Shown: piece by piece, positions 21,891 through 33,457 of the stretch
Position numbering within the stretch: position 1 is the stretch's first letter
How the letters are laid out: every line of letters begins with the position of its first letter
From: Gari tellinella
Lineage: Eukaryota > Mollusca > Bivalvia > Cardiida > Psammobiidae
Reading direction: 5' to 3'
Length of the DNA: 64,000 nt
NCBI GenBank assembly: GCA_922989275.2
Contig: OV277871.1
Coordinates: 60,843,848 to 60,907,847 of the forward strand
Notes under the pieces: generated by a model
Databases searched by the model: none
What the model saw: only the letters and a program-made list of their open reading frames with translations
What the model was told of the DNA's origin: nothing
Position numbers and translations under genes: made by a program

Positions 21891-23007
21891 TAGATTTAGA
21901 TCTACTACTTCTTCCAGTTATGAGCCGGGTATCCTTCGGGAAAGTATAGAGGTTCTGTGTGCTTATGTACATGGTGAGTCGGATCGAGTTAAAATCTTGG
22001 TTTAAAACTATTTACAATGTATGGTAGGCTAGTATGTTGCTGTCAGCCGCTGGTGGAACACTACAAGGGATTCCGTAGCGGTGACAGTTGCGTGCAACTA
22101 GTTCCAGCAGACGATGGTTCTCGGGAAAAAGGAATTAGCGTAGACCGGGTTGTTAACGATCCACTCCTGGTATAGACCGGCACCTCTAGTTCTGGCATCA
22201 CTTCCTATCCAGATCTATATACTTACTGCCGAGGGTCAGTCACGGCATTAATTATTATTATTGTTGTTAAACCTGCGCATTAACTGCGTTCATTAAAACA
22301 AGTGTTGATTAAGTATAAAATATACTTAAGAGACACACTGGTGATTATTAGTTTAGTTTAATATTTATAATATTAATATTGCTTGCAGATGACATCTTTT
22401 GTGTGCCGAGTAAGTTCCATTCCTCCACATTCAAAATAATAGCTTGCCCATTTCGCTAATTTGGGTTATTGCCGAATACTCTCCATAAAATGTCACGTTG
22501 TAGAATCTAAGAAAAAACTTTGTCTTGTAGGCTCCTTACTAGCCCCAATCATGAAGTAAGTTTGCATTTTTAGATAGTTTTGGTTTTTTTTCATAGTCAT
22601 ATGGACATTTTATTATTCTTACATGTTCACACGGATTAGCGGTATTTGTCAGCTAGCTGTTTGCGCCGCCTTGAGGGTTCGTACCATTTTGAGTCGGTCC
22701 AGGGCTTTTTTTTCCAAAAATTGGGAAGGGGCCTGAGCCTTTCATTTTGGGAAATTCAAACGCATATTTCGGCCGAATTTGGGAGAATAAACTGATCTCG
22801 ACTTAGAATACACCAACCTGGTATCCAAACAAAATCTTTAAAATACTTAATTTGACTTTTAATCCAGAGATGTAATCCAGTGTGCATCATCTCTGTGTAC
22901 AGGGTGTACTACACTGGGGGAAACGTTTCTTTCGTTTTGCCACCGTTGTTTCTGCTGAGGTTTATAGCCCCGCGTAAGCTTTATCAGATGCGTCATCCCA
23001 TTGTTAT
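21891..23007. other. unassigned, no gene recognised
   Basis: Contains an ATTATTATTATTGTTGTT run at about 22251-22268 and a palindromic AATATTTATAATATTAATATT near 22360. ORFs are short and without recognised motifs. Confidence 0.4.
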
Positions 23008-24010
23008 AAGACGGGACGTATTATGTCGTGGCTCTGTCCGTCCGTCTGTCTGTCCGTCCGTCAACTTTTTCATGTCCGCTCTCTAACTCAAACAAATTTA
23101 GTCTAATCCTTTTGAAACTTGGTCAGAACGTGTATGACAATAATATCTCGGTCAAGTTCGATAACCAGCAAGATTGACCCAGACATTCAAGAGTTATGCC
23201 CTTTTTTGTCTAAAACGGGCATATTAGTTTGTCCGCTCTCTAACTCAAACAAATGTTTTTTAATCCTTTTCAAACTTTGTCAGCATGTGTATGACCATAA
23301 TATCTCGGTCAAGTTCGATAACCAGCAGGATTGCCCCAGACATTCAAGAGTTATGCCCTTTTTTCGTAAAAAACGGGCATATTTTAGTTTGTCCGCTCTC
23401 TAATTCAAACAAATTTATTTTAATCCTTTTGAAACTTTGTCAGCATGTGTATGACCATAATATCTCGGTCAAGTTCGATAACCAGCAGGATTGCCCCAGA
23501 CATTCAAGAGTTATGCCCCTTTTTTCGTAAAAAAACGGGCATATTTTAGTTTGTCTGCTCTATAACTCAAACACATTTATTTTAATCCTTTTGAAACTTG
23601 GTCAGCATGTGTATGACCATAATGTCTCTGTCAAGTTTGATAACAAGCAGGATTGCACCAGGCATTCAAGAGTTATGCCCCTTTTTTCGTAAAAAACGGG
23701 CATATTTTAGTTTGTCCGCTCTCTAACTCAAACAAATTTATTTCAGGCCTTTTGAAACTTGGTCAGCATGTGTATGACTATAATGTCTCGGTTATGTTTC
23801 ATAACCAGCAAGATTGCCACAGACAGTCAAGAGTTATGCCTCTTTTTTCATCTAAAACGGGTATTTTTTAGTTTGTCCGCTCTCTAACTCAAACAAATTT
23901 ATTCCAATCCTTTTGAAACTTGGTCAGCATGTGTATTACTATAATGTCTCGGTTATGTTCTATAACCAGCAGGATTGCCCCAGACATTCAAGAGTTATGC
24001 CCCTTCTTCA
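23008..24010 (+). mobile_element. HINE-like family D, first copy of a tandem duplication
   Basis: Starts AGACGGGACGTATTATGTCG with GTCCGTCCGTCTGTCTGTCC, then six core units of about 160 bp (GTCCGCTCTCTAACTCAAAC). The run is colinear unit for unit with 24011-25015 plus 26288 onward. Units read through as ORFs (for example 23119-23530) only because their length is often a multiple of three. This copy lacks both later insertions present in its twin. Confidence 0.8.
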
Positions 24011-24065
24011 GACGGGACGTATTATGTTGTGGCGCTGTCCGTCTGTCCGTCCGTCTGTCTGTCCG

Positions 24066-24212
24066 AGCGCACGAAAGGTCCTTTGTTGGGTAGGGAGAAC
24101 AATAGATTCCATTCATTCCGTGATTGCCCTATTGTTATTGTTGGGTATTTTAGTGTACTGTTGGGTACTTTTAAACAAAAAATATACCCAACAAATGTCC
24201 AACTGTGAGAAC
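24066..24212. mobile_element. 147-bp microsatellite-resident element, copy 2
   Basis: Flanked by CTGTCTGTCCG and GTCCGTCTGTCCG. The paralogous site at about 23036-23062 in the first D copy is uninterrupted microsatellite, so this is a genuine insertion after the local duplication. Confidence 0.85.
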
Positions 24213-25015
24213 GTCCGTCTGTCCGTCCGTCAACTTTTTCATGTCCGCTCTCTTACTCAAACAAATTTAGTCTAATCCTTTTGAAACTTGGTCAGAACAT
24301 GTATGACAATAATATCTCGGTCAAGTTCGATAACCAGCAAGATTGATCCAGACATTCAAGAGTTATGCCCTTTTTTGTCAAAAACGGGCATATTAGTTTG
24401 TCCGCTCTCTAACTCAAACAAATGTTTTTTAATCCTTTTCAAACTTTGTCAGCATGTGTATGACCATAATATCTGGGTCAAGTTCGATAACCAGCAGGAT
24501 TGCCCCAGACATTCAAGAGTTATGCCCCTTTTTTCGTAAAAAACGGGCATATTTTAGTTTGTCCGCTCTCTAATTCAAACAAATTTATTTTAATCCTTTT
24601 GAAACTTTGTCAGCATGTGTATGACCATAATATCTCGGTCAAGTTCGATAACCAGCAGGATTGCCCCAGACATTCAAGAGTTATGCCCCTTTTTTCGTAA
24701 AAAAACGGGCATATTTTAGTTTGTCTGCTCTATAACTCAAACACATTTATTTTAATCCTTTTGAAACTTGGTCAGCATGTGTATGACCATAATGTCTCTG
24801 TCAAGTTTGATAACAAGCAGGATTGCACCAGGCATTCAAGAGTTATGCCCCTTTTTTCGTAAAAAACGGGCATATTTTAGTTTGTCCGCTCTCTAACTCA
24901 AACAAATTTATTTCAGGCCTTTTGAAACTTGGTCAGCATGTGTATGACTATAATGTCTCGGTTATGTTTCATAACCAGCAAGATTGCCACAGACAGTCAA
25001 GAGTTATGCCCCTTT

Positions 25016-26287
25016 TTAGCTCACCTGAGCCAAAGGCTCAAGGTGAGCTATTGGGATAGCCCTGTGTCCGTCGTCCGTCGTTGTCCGTCGTCCGTCGTCG
25101 TTAACAATTGCTTCAAATGACATCTTCTCCTAAACGGCTGAACAGATTTCAACCAAACTTTACAGGAATGTTCCTTGGGTCAAGCTCTTTCAAATTTGTT
25201 CAAAGAATTGAAAACAATATAGAACTCTGGTTGCTATGGCAACCAAAGTGAAAAAATAAGGAAATCTTAAAAAATCTTCTTGTCTGAAACTACAAGGGCC
25301 AGAGCTTAGACATTTGGCACATAACATTATCTACAGGTCCTCTATCAAGTTTGTTCAAATTATGCCCCTGGGGTCACAGTTTTACATAGAGTTATATAGT
25401 GAAAATTTCAAACGTCTTCTCCCTTGAAACTGATATGGCCAGAACTTTGATATTTGGCATGGTGACACTTCTAAATGTCCTATACCTAGTTTGTTCAAAT
25501 GGTTCTGGTCGGTTAAATATCTAGGTCATAATTCACATTCAAAATATGTATAGCAGACAGCAATTCAGCATTATAAGAGTTAGACCCTAGCCAAATTTCC
25601 TACTGGCAGAGTTACATAACTGAACTCAGGTCAGCTGGTCAGCTGATGAGGTTGCATATGGTGGTGTCTGCTATATATTTATGCCCTGCAGTTGGGGGCA
25701 TATTGTTTTTGTCTGTCTGCTTTTTTGTCTGTTTGTCCATTTGTTTGTCTGTCAGTCCACAACTTTAATCTTAGCCATAACTTTGTTAAAGTTAGAAACT
25801 TTATAACTTGGGTCATGTCCTACAAAGGTCAATGTCATTTTTGAGATATTTCCCAGTGTCATATTTTCTTGTCTTTGAGATAACTCCAGTTCTACTGATG
25901 TTAACCCATTACCCCATACATATGCCTTTTTACGCCTTTAATTTATTCCTCCTCTAAAGAAAATAATTCCACTTTATATAGTCATAAACATGTAAGATAT
26001 AAGAAATAGTATCTATATCTTAGTAGATGATAACTTAAAGCAGATTGAAAGTAAAGCAGAGTGCGCAATAAATAATCATATGGAAATACATGTAGCTTGA
26101 TAAGAAGAAGTGTCATGGATAAGGGCCATAACTCTGCCAACAATATTTTTTTAAGTTATTCCAATTTGTCATGTTTATTTTTGTCTGGAAGATAATTCCA
26201 TTTACAGCTATATTAGAATGTTGTCTTGCCTATTAAGCTAAGGCACAATGACCTCAGGTGAGCGAATTAAGGGCCATGGCCCTCTTG
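25016..26287 (+). mobile_element. HINE-like chimera F (5') / A (3') with documented empty site
   Basis: The 5' half is family F-like (CTGAGCCAAAGGCTCAAGG hairpin, AACAATTGCTTCAAATGAC). After AATATCTAGGTCATAATTCA it becomes family A, including the truncated MITE, and ends GGTGAGCG, GGGCCATGGCCC, TCTTG. The filled site reads five T then AGCTC at the start and CTCTTG then three T at the end. The empty site at 23841-23846 has six T. The element is therefore TTAGCTC...CTCTTG, placed between T and T without duplication. Confidence 0.9.
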
Positions 26288-26811
26288 TTTCATCTAAAAC
26301 GGGCATTTTTTAGTTTGTCCGCTCTCTAACTCAAACAAATTTATTCCAATCCTTTTGAAACTTGGTCAGCATGTGTATTACTATAATGTCTCGGTTATGT
26401 TCTATAACCAGCAGGATTGCCCCAGACATTCAAGAGTTATGCCCCTTATTTTGTCAAAAACGGGCATTTTTTAGTTTGTCCGCTCTCTAACTCAAATAAA
26501 TTTATTCCAATCCTTTTGAAACTTTGTCAGCATGTGTATGACCATAATGTCTCGGTCAAGCTCCATAACCAGCAAGATTGCCCCTGACATTCAAGAGTTA
26601 TGCCCCTTTTATCGTCAAAAACGGGCATTTTTTGTTTGTAGCTCTCTTTCTCAAACAAATTTATTCCCATCCTTTTGAAACTTGGTCAGCATATGACCCC
26701 TAACTTTCAGGGTTCTTCCCCTTTTGTTTTTACCTTGATAGGGTTTTGGTATGACTACATTCTAAGATCGATTTGACGGGCGTATAATGTGCCCGGCTTG
26801 CGGTGCTCTTG

Positions 26812-27339
26812 TCTCAGGATTGGGACAATGGTCACCACCGTTGTGTCGAAATACGGCTCATTTTATAGCATTATCCGGTGTACTTTTCCAACCAGTGTAC
26901 TAGCTGCCATGTGAACAACATAAAAACAACCGCTGCTCGAGTATTTTGAAAAGTTAAAATTAGATGAATAGCAACCTGAAGCTTGATTTGAGGTCAGAAA
27001 TTGTTTTCAAAATGACTTTAAGCAATAATTGTGTGATTTTAACTAGTAAATGTGACTCAATCTGAGAGTTTAAGAAATGAGGCAAAACTTATTTTCCTCC
27101 CCGTTTTTGGCCTATTGCCATGAGACCCTGAGGATGGCACCCATCAAAAGTTTACTTGTCGTCACAGGGGTTCATTGATGAGACTAGACTTGTACGGCCT
27201 TTAAGCAGCTGTACAAGCATGCTTTTATGTAATTTTTATCATTAATTCTATTCTCATTAATATATACATGTACCTATTTACAAGATGTTTTGAAGGGTAA
27301 TTTGGTTTTCAGTCACTTAAAATTTTTATATAGACCCTG
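26812..27339. other. unassigned, no gene recognised
   Basis: Plain sequence between family D and a SINE. No ORF above 60 codons. Confidence 0.4.
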
Positions 27340-27605
27340 CAGCTGTGTAGCTCAGTGGTTGGGAGTCCACTTGCTGGTTCAATCCCCAGCCGTGTCACAC
27401 CAATGACTTCATAATACGCCCAGTCTGAAGAAGGGCATATAAAGTTTGGAAGTGATGGCTTCCCTCCTTGGCGCTTAGGATTTTAGGTTAGCATTACGAA
27501 TGGTTCATCGGTGTGGGGATTAAGTGACTGGCCAGGTTCAGTCCCTCAGGTGCACCTCATAAGTATAGTATTACCCAAAAGGGGTGTAAAGCAGTATAAA
27601 AACAA
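27340..27605 (+). mobile_element. tRNA-derived SINE
   Basis: Head with A-box TAGCTCAGTGG and B-box GGTTCAATCCC, 28 nt apart start to start, shorter than in a real tRNA. The body has GCCCAGTCTGAAGAAGGGCA and a tail ACCCAAAAGGGGTGTAAAGC. The tRNA cloverleaf is incomplete, so it is not annotated as a tRNA gene. Ends are approximate. Confidence 0.65.
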
Positions 27606-28442
27606 ACAGAGGTTCATTGTATCAATCTTATAATTATATCAATTAATTTCCTTACAAAAGTCCACTGTGTCACCAAATAAAGAACAGTTACTATAAAATT
27701 GTTGTATTATACAAGCATCTATAACAGTCAATCATGGAGTAAGAAAAGATTACTCCGTGAGTCAATAAATGGTTTATTTTCTAAAATTATATGTCCGATT
27801 GAAGAGCAGAACCGATGTTAAACGTCCCGGAAAATTCATACCAGACCAGGAAAATAATTTGATCTCCCTAAATATTTTGTTAAATAAAAATGTAATGCCT
27901 CATCCGTTTTATACTGGATGTTATAAAATCGGCACATGCATTGTCGTCTTTATATGCTTGTGCTTTAGTCGTAGCCAGTAAAAAAAACGGAAGATATCCT
28001 AGAGCCGATGTTTATGATTAATGTTTACGGAAATATTAGCAGATAAGACTAAATATATCGGAGAGACTCCTTTCGAAAGCCACAGGGCTTCGATGCCTTT
28101 ATTCACAACCAGTATGCAAATCTTAAACTTATACTTATTATCAAGAGTATCCGGTGCCCGACCCCGATTTTCTTTCAAGGCCATAATCTGTATATACGCC
28201 ACCTCAAGTATGGCTAGATTAAGCACTAATAGCTAGAAATTTTGATGTTCTGCTATGCACCCCTGTCACCAAGACACCCAATCGTCAGTTCATTTGTTCT
28301 GCAGCAAGTATTATCCTCCTTTGTAGGTTAACCCATTAAGCCATACTGACTCATATTGACTCATTGAGCAATAGCCTCATACTGACTCATTTTGACACAC
28401 TTTAATCCACTAGCTTGTATTGAGATAAGCATTGATAATTGT
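27606..28442. other. unassigned, overlapping unconvincing ORFs
   Basis: ORFs of 70-75 codons exist on both strands at 27769-28236 but they overlap antiparallel, lack motifs and have no splice logic. No repeat of the window's major families is present, so this may be host unique sequence. Confidence 0.4.
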
Positions 28443-28625
28443 TTATCGCTTATGAGTTAATGGGCTAGAACACAAGTATTGCAGTCGCAAACTCGTCCGG
28501 CGAATGCGCTTCCTCTCGCCCGACCCGTCGTAGTCTCTATCTTCTAATATTACATACATGTACTCTGATAATTGAGGATTGAAATCGTAATACTGAAGTC
28601 CTACAGTGTTGTTTCTTTCCTCCAT
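28443..28625 (-). CDS. possible first coding exon, unknown protein
   Basis: A 60-codon minus-strand ORF beginning MEERNNTVGL with a good start context (A at -3, G at +4). It is acidic then basic (EDRDYDGSGERKRIRR). I do not recognise it. Support comes from position: upstream on the same strand (28700-28760) are an ETS-type CTTCCGG and a GCCGCCATTTT YY1-type element, as in housekeeping promoters. It is repeat-free. A possible donor lies at CATGTATGTAATA (about 28550). Chance remains a serious alternative. Confidence 0.2.
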   Translation of the reverse strand: MEERNNTVGLQYYDFNPQLSEYMYVILEDRDYDGSGERKRIRRTSLRLQYLCSSPLTHKR

Positions 28626-28699
28626 ATTTCCAAATTTTTCTCAGTATTTCAGTTTATTAATGTTATCGATGTAAATTCCTCGCACTTTACGGCATTCCC

Positions 28700-28765
28700 G
28701 GTTAGAATCGCTATAACCGGAAGGGATAAATTCCGTCACACAGGTAAATAAAATGGCGGCTCCCA
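28700..28765. promoter_or_regulatory. possible ETS/YY1 promoter-like cluster
   Basis: CCGGAAG at 28717-28723 and AAATGGCGGC at 28751-28760 match ETS and YY1 core motifs. A donor-like CAGGTAAATA lies between them at 28741-28750. On the plus strand the ATG at 28753 opens only a 15-codon frame. It could drive a minus-strand gene or a non-coding plus-strand first exon. Confidence 0.3.
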
Positions 28766-28911
28766 TGGTCGCTTGCACAGTCATATATTACATCGTTTAA
28801 ACGGCCCTAACTACTTCATTTTTTATTATTTTTCAAAAATTCAAACACAGGAGGCGATTTTATTTCAATATCTTCCATTTAGAAATTGTTTATAACCAGC
28901 TGGCATTTCCT

Positions 28912-29044
28912 TTAAAGCAGGCTACAAAAAGCACATGTACAAAAGGCTCACTGTACCTTCAGGCTCATTCTGCTTTACTTTTAGCCTGCTTTAAGTGCTC
29001 TTAGTCTTAAAAATCTAAGAACCGGCTATGGAGTAAAGGGTTAA
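28912..29044 (+). mobile_element. piggyBac-like MITE, right half
   Basis: Imperfect hairpin (AAAGCAGGCTAC... to ...TAGCCTGCTTTAAG) followed by the right end GGAGTAAAGGGTTAA at 29044. The left end is absent. Confidence 0.7.
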
Positions 29045-29152
29045 AAACTCACAATATTCTAAGTATTAAAACCTGGAACAAACCTAAGCCACCCTTTTCT
29101 CAGGTTCTATGCTGTTTGCAAAGGGCAAGTGTTCCTTTTACACAGACACTTT

Positions 29153-30249
29153 TTAGCTCGCCTGTACAAAGTACATGAAGAGCTATTGCAATACCCCCGG
29201 TGTAGTCGTCGTCGGCTTTGTCGTTGACGGCGTCGTGAACAGCGTAAACAATTTTAAGAAAATGTCTATAACTTCTATGTCCCTTGAGGTATTGCTTTCA
29301 TAGTTGATATGTGTGTGTTTATGGACAAGATCTTTCCATGCTTCAGGTATTGCTTTCCATGCACAGAAAAATTTGGACCCCTGTGACCTTGACCTTGAAC
29401 TTAGGGTTCACGTTTAGGTTTCGAAATCTGTGTTTAGGTTTTGAAAAATGCCTTTAACTTCTATGTCTCTTGAGGTATTGCTTTCATAGTTGGTATGTGT
29501 GTGTATATGGACAAGACCCCCTTGACCTTGAACTTAGGGCCCGCGTTAAGGTTTCGAAATCTGTGTTTAGGTTTCGAAAAATGCCTATAACTTCTATGTC
29601 CCTTCAGGTATTGCTTTCATAGTTGGTATATGTGTGTATATGGACAAGACCTTTCCATGCACAGAAAAATTTGGACCCCTGTGACCTTGACCTTGAACTT
29701 AGGGGTCGCGTTTAGGTTTCGAAAACTGTGTTTAGGTTTCAAAAAATGCCTATAACTTCTATGTCTCTTGAGGTATTGCTTTCATAGTTGGTATGTGTGT
29801 GTATATGGACAAGACCTTTCCATGCACAGAAAAATTTGGACCCTTGTGACCTTTACCTTGATCTGAGGATCCGCCTTTAGGTTTCGAAATCTGTGTTTAG
29901 GTTTTGAAAAATGCCTAGATAACTTCTATGTCCCTTGAGGTTTTGCTTTCATAGTTAGTATGTGTGTGTATATGGACAAGACCTTTCCATGCACAGACAA
30001 ATTTGGACCCCTGTGACCTTGACCTTGAACTTAGATCCAGGGTTTAAGGATTCGAAATCTGTGTTTAGGTTTAAAAAAACGTTTATATTTCTTATGTCCC
30101 TTGAGGTGTAACTTCATATTTAATTTTCATGTGTATATTGACAAGACCTTTCCATGCAGGCAAAAAGCTTGACCACGGTGACCTTGAGTGTGCTTTTAAG
30201 TTTCTAAATGTGCCGATGGCGAACTTTGTTGTCTCTCTGACAACTCTTG
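29153..30249 (+). mobile_element. HINE-like family I, complete
   Basis: 5' end TTAGCTCGCCTGTACAAAG with hairpin GTACAAAGTAC, a GTCGTCGTCGG microsatellite, then five core repeats (ACTTCTATGTC at about 29272, 29458, 29589, 29756 and 29925), each with TGACCTTGACCTTGAAC. The 3' end has GGCGAAC, hairpin GTTGTCTCTCTGACAAC and TCTTG. The sub-terminal repeat is GGCGAGC rather than GGTGAGC. A lone 3' end of this family is at 62815-62864. Confidence 0.8.
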
Positions 30250-30851
30250 TTACATTTTGATGTGATAAAGCACATTGATGCCAGATGGAACATTTCTTCC
30301 ATCCAGCTTTAAAGGGTATTGAATGAGTGTGTTTTCAGTGTTGTTTTCATTAACGATTTAGCAAAATTGATGTTTCCAGCCATTGGCAAACAACCTACCA
30401 CTTTAACCAACAGGTACAGTAAATGAAACTGAGCCCCATAATTAAGATTTGTCATTCACATCCACCAACAATAGACCCGCACAGTCTACACTGCTGGCCA
30501 TTTCTTCAATACCCTAGACAGGAAACAATGGACCAAAACTAATATGCTGGCCTTTTAAGTTTATGTCACTTCAACATAAACCACGTCATATATTGATCCG
30601 GCTAATGCTGATAAATGCTCACGCGATTATACTGTCCTTTAAATAGAAGCTTCAGGCTTTAAAAATTAAATTTGTGTTCGTCTATGCCCACACTTACTTT
30701 TGTTCACACTCCAGCTTTTACAACTACATACCATATCCTCATCATAAATAAATCAATTAACAATTTTACACATTTTTATGCAAATATCTTTCACTTCCAC
30801 TCACCACAACTGCAATCCCCAAGCCTTCAGCACTTTCAGTGCTTTGATTAT
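30250..30851. other. unassigned, no gene recognised
   Basis: About 600 bp with no terminal repeats. The ORF 30672-30920 runs from this stretch into family B repeat and is not credible. Confidence 0.4.
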
Positions 30852-31341
30852 TCAATCTTTCTCAAACTTGCTCAGATTGTATATTACCATAAGAGTTCAG
30901 ATGTGTTCGATTATGGTTGAAATTGGACCAATAGGTCAAGAGTTATCTGCCCTTGAATTGCTGAAAATGCCATATCTAACAGCATTTACACTCTTGCAAC
31001 TACAGTTTTCAGTGGATTTGGATTATACTTGCACACAAAATATATAGCTATAAGTTCTTGAAGGAGTGCAATTATTGTTGAAATCTTATCATTGTGGCAA
31101 TAGTTATCTGCCCTTGATATACTTTGAAATGCTAGAAAAGGCTTCATTTCAGTATTGTTTAGGCTCTAGTTATCTGCCCTTGATGTACTCTACTATATTA
31201 GATGAGGTTGTATTCCAAAATTGTTTACATGCTATACTACAAATTTGAATAGATTCAGATAAAAACGGGTGAAACAGAAAGGTAAAGCTATCAGGCTTCA
31301 GTACAACAGGTGAGCGATATCAGGGCCTTCAGGTCCTCTTG
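30852..31341 (+). mobile_element. HINE-like family B, 3' part
   Basis: Starts abruptly within a core unit (CAATCTTTCTCAAACTTGC) and keeps the tail with TATCTGCCCTTGATATACTT. The end is GGTGAGCG, a GGGCCTTCAGGTCC hairpin with one changed base, and TCTTG. The next HINE begins one base later. Confidence 0.75.
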
Positions 31342-33457
31342 TTAGCTCACCTGAGCCAAAGGCTCAAGGTGAGCTATTGGGATGGCCCTGTGTCCGTCGT
31401 CGTGCGGTGTGCGTCGTGCATCGTCCGTCGTCGATAACAATTGCTTCAAATGACATCTCCTCCTATACCGCTGAACAGATTTCAACCAAACTTTACAGAA
31501 ATGTTCCTTGGGTCAAGCTCTCTCAGATTTGTTCAAAGAATTAAAAACAATTTAGAACTCTGGTTGCCATGGCAGCCAAAGTGAAAAAATAAGGAAATCT
31601 TCAAAAATCTTCTTGTCAAAAACTACAAGGGCCAGAGCTTAGATATTTGGCACATAGCATCACCTACAGGTCCTCTATCAAGTTTGTTCAAATTATGTCC
31701 CTGGGGTCAAAATTGGCAGTTTTACATATAGTGAAAATTTCAAATGTCTTCGTCTCTGACACTAATATGACCAGAGCTTTGATATTTGGCATGGTGACAC
31801 TTCTAAATGTCCTTTACCTATTTTGTTCAAATGGTTAAGGTCGGTTGAATATCTAGGTCATAATTCACATTCAATAAATGTATAGCAGACAGCAATTCAG
31901 CATTATAAGAGTTAGACCCTAGCAACATTTCCTACTGGCAGAGTTACATAACTGAACTCAGGTCAGCTGAGGTTCACTGTAACAGCAGCATATGGTGTTG
32001 ACTGCTACATTTTTATGCCCCTGCAGTTGGGGGCATATCGTTTTTGTCTGTTTGTCAATTTGTTTGTCTGTCAGTCCACAACTTTAATCTTAGCCATAAC
32101 TTTGTTAAAGTTAGAAACTTTATAACTTAGGTCATGTTCTACAAAGGTCAATGTCATTTTTGAGTTATTTCCCAGTGTCATATTTTCTTGTCTTTGAGAT
32201 AACTCCAGTTCTACTGATGTTAACCCATTACCCCATACATATGCCTTTTTATGCCTTTAATTTATTCCTCCTCTAAAGAAAATAATTCCACTTTATACAG
32301 TCATAAAAATGTAAGATATAAGAAATGGGATCTATATCTTAGTAGATGATAACTTAAAGCAGGTTGAAAGTAAAGCAGAATGGGCAATGAATAATCATAT
32401 GGAAATATATGTAGCTTGATAAGAAGAAGTGTCATGCAGGGTTGTAGATAAGGTTTTGCATTAATTGGGTATTTACTCCCTCTATTTTCTATGAATTGGG
32501 TTTTCTGAATTTCAATTGAGTATCCAAAAAACCGTTACTCCATCAATTTGATATGAATTGCTTTTTTACTCTATTTTTTTCTCTCCATTTAATACAAAAC
32601 ACAAGCTGAATGTTTGATGTATTGTACTGTACCCTCGTTTGCCCACACTCAATAATTTCAGTTTCGATCTCATTTCAACACAAATGCAACAGCTCATGTT
32701 TGTGTAGGATTCATTAATTTTCAGCCACGGAATCTTTAAAAGCTATTCCAGGATTCCTTTACCGTAACTTTGCTAACTTTAGCACTGTCGTAACAACCTC
32801 TTTTTTGGCTGTTACACGCATCATTCAAAATTTCATTCACGACACCGTTACAAATTATTTCTGGTTCGCTCGCGGAAAGCTGACCGTAATTGTATAATGT
32901 GGTTTTTTTGTTGCGCGGTTCGCTTTTTCCGTCCGCGCGATGCCATTTTGACAGAAGAAATTCTGGCAGACGATGTGACTGGTTTACTACTTAAACGAGG
33001 CTAACGAAAAGCGGCGCTGCATAAATCCTATAGGCTATTACTTGGAAATAATTAACCAGTCTAACCGGTGTATCGGCAAAATATTCACCCGGTGTCGTAG
33101 TAAACATCCCGTCATTACACTTGAGAAATGCGACTAATTGCGTACGATACGCGCCTGCTTGAATTCTTTTGCGTAAACCCTTTCAATAATTGATTTTCAG
33201 TACGCATGGATTTGAAAGTAATTGCTTTTCTACTGTATTTAATTGCGTATTTACGCAAATACGCGCCTTATCTACAACCCTGGTCATGGATAAGGGCCAT
33301 AACTCTGCCAACAATATTTTTTTAAGTTATTCCAATTTGTCATGGTTTTTTTGTCTGGAAGATAATTCCATTTACAGCTATATTAAAATGTTGTCTTGCC
33401 TATTAAGCTAAGGCACAATGACCTCAGGTGAGCGAATTAAGGGCCATGGCCCTCTTG
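31342..33457 (+). mobile_element. HINE-like chimera F/A with nested transposon
   Basis: Same F-to-A junction as at 25016 (ATCTAGGTCATAATTCACA), same truncated MITE at about 32219-32380, and ends GGGCCATGGCCC, TCTTG. Interrupted by the 846-bp element at 32437-33282. Without it the length is 1.27 kb, equal to the 25-kb copy. Confidence 0.85.
32437..33282. mobile_element. CAGGGTTGTAG-ended DNA transposon, 6-bp duplication
   Basis: Perfect 17-bp ends CAGGGTTGTAGATAAGG and complement, flanked by GTCATG at 32431-32436 and 33283-33288. The empty site AGTGTCATGGATAAGG is present in the sister copies (about 9085 and 26110). Subterminal GCGTATTTACGCAAATACGC motifs occur near the right end. No transposase. 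hAT-like termini, but the 6-bp duplication is atypical. Confidence 0.85.

Larger units (their letters stand above)
24011..26811 (+). mobile_element. HINE-like family D, second copy (interrupted)
   Basis: Restarts with AGACGGGACGTATTATGTTG inside a unit of the first copy. It carries the 147-bp element in its microsatellite and a HINE F/A chimera (25016-26287) in a T-run. Units continue at 26288-26700, and the 3' end has GACGGGCGTATAATG, then GTGCTCTTG at 26803-26811. The terminal hairpin is weaker than in other families. Confidence 0.75.

Noticed and set aside
22880..23086. ORF of 68 codons leading into family D
   Set aside because: Its C-terminal part is the microsatellite translated (RPSVCPSV-like), and the N-terminal part has no recognisable motif.
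23119..25120. Series of overlapping ORFs with repeated QHVYDHNISVKFDNQ-like residues
   Set aside because: They are read-through of family D tandem units whose length is near a multiple of three. Frames change between units, and no start, domain or codon signal is shared.
28753..28800. Plus-strand gene start ATGGCGGCTCCCATGG
   Set aside because: The frame stops after 15 codons. The motif is better read as a YY1-type site.
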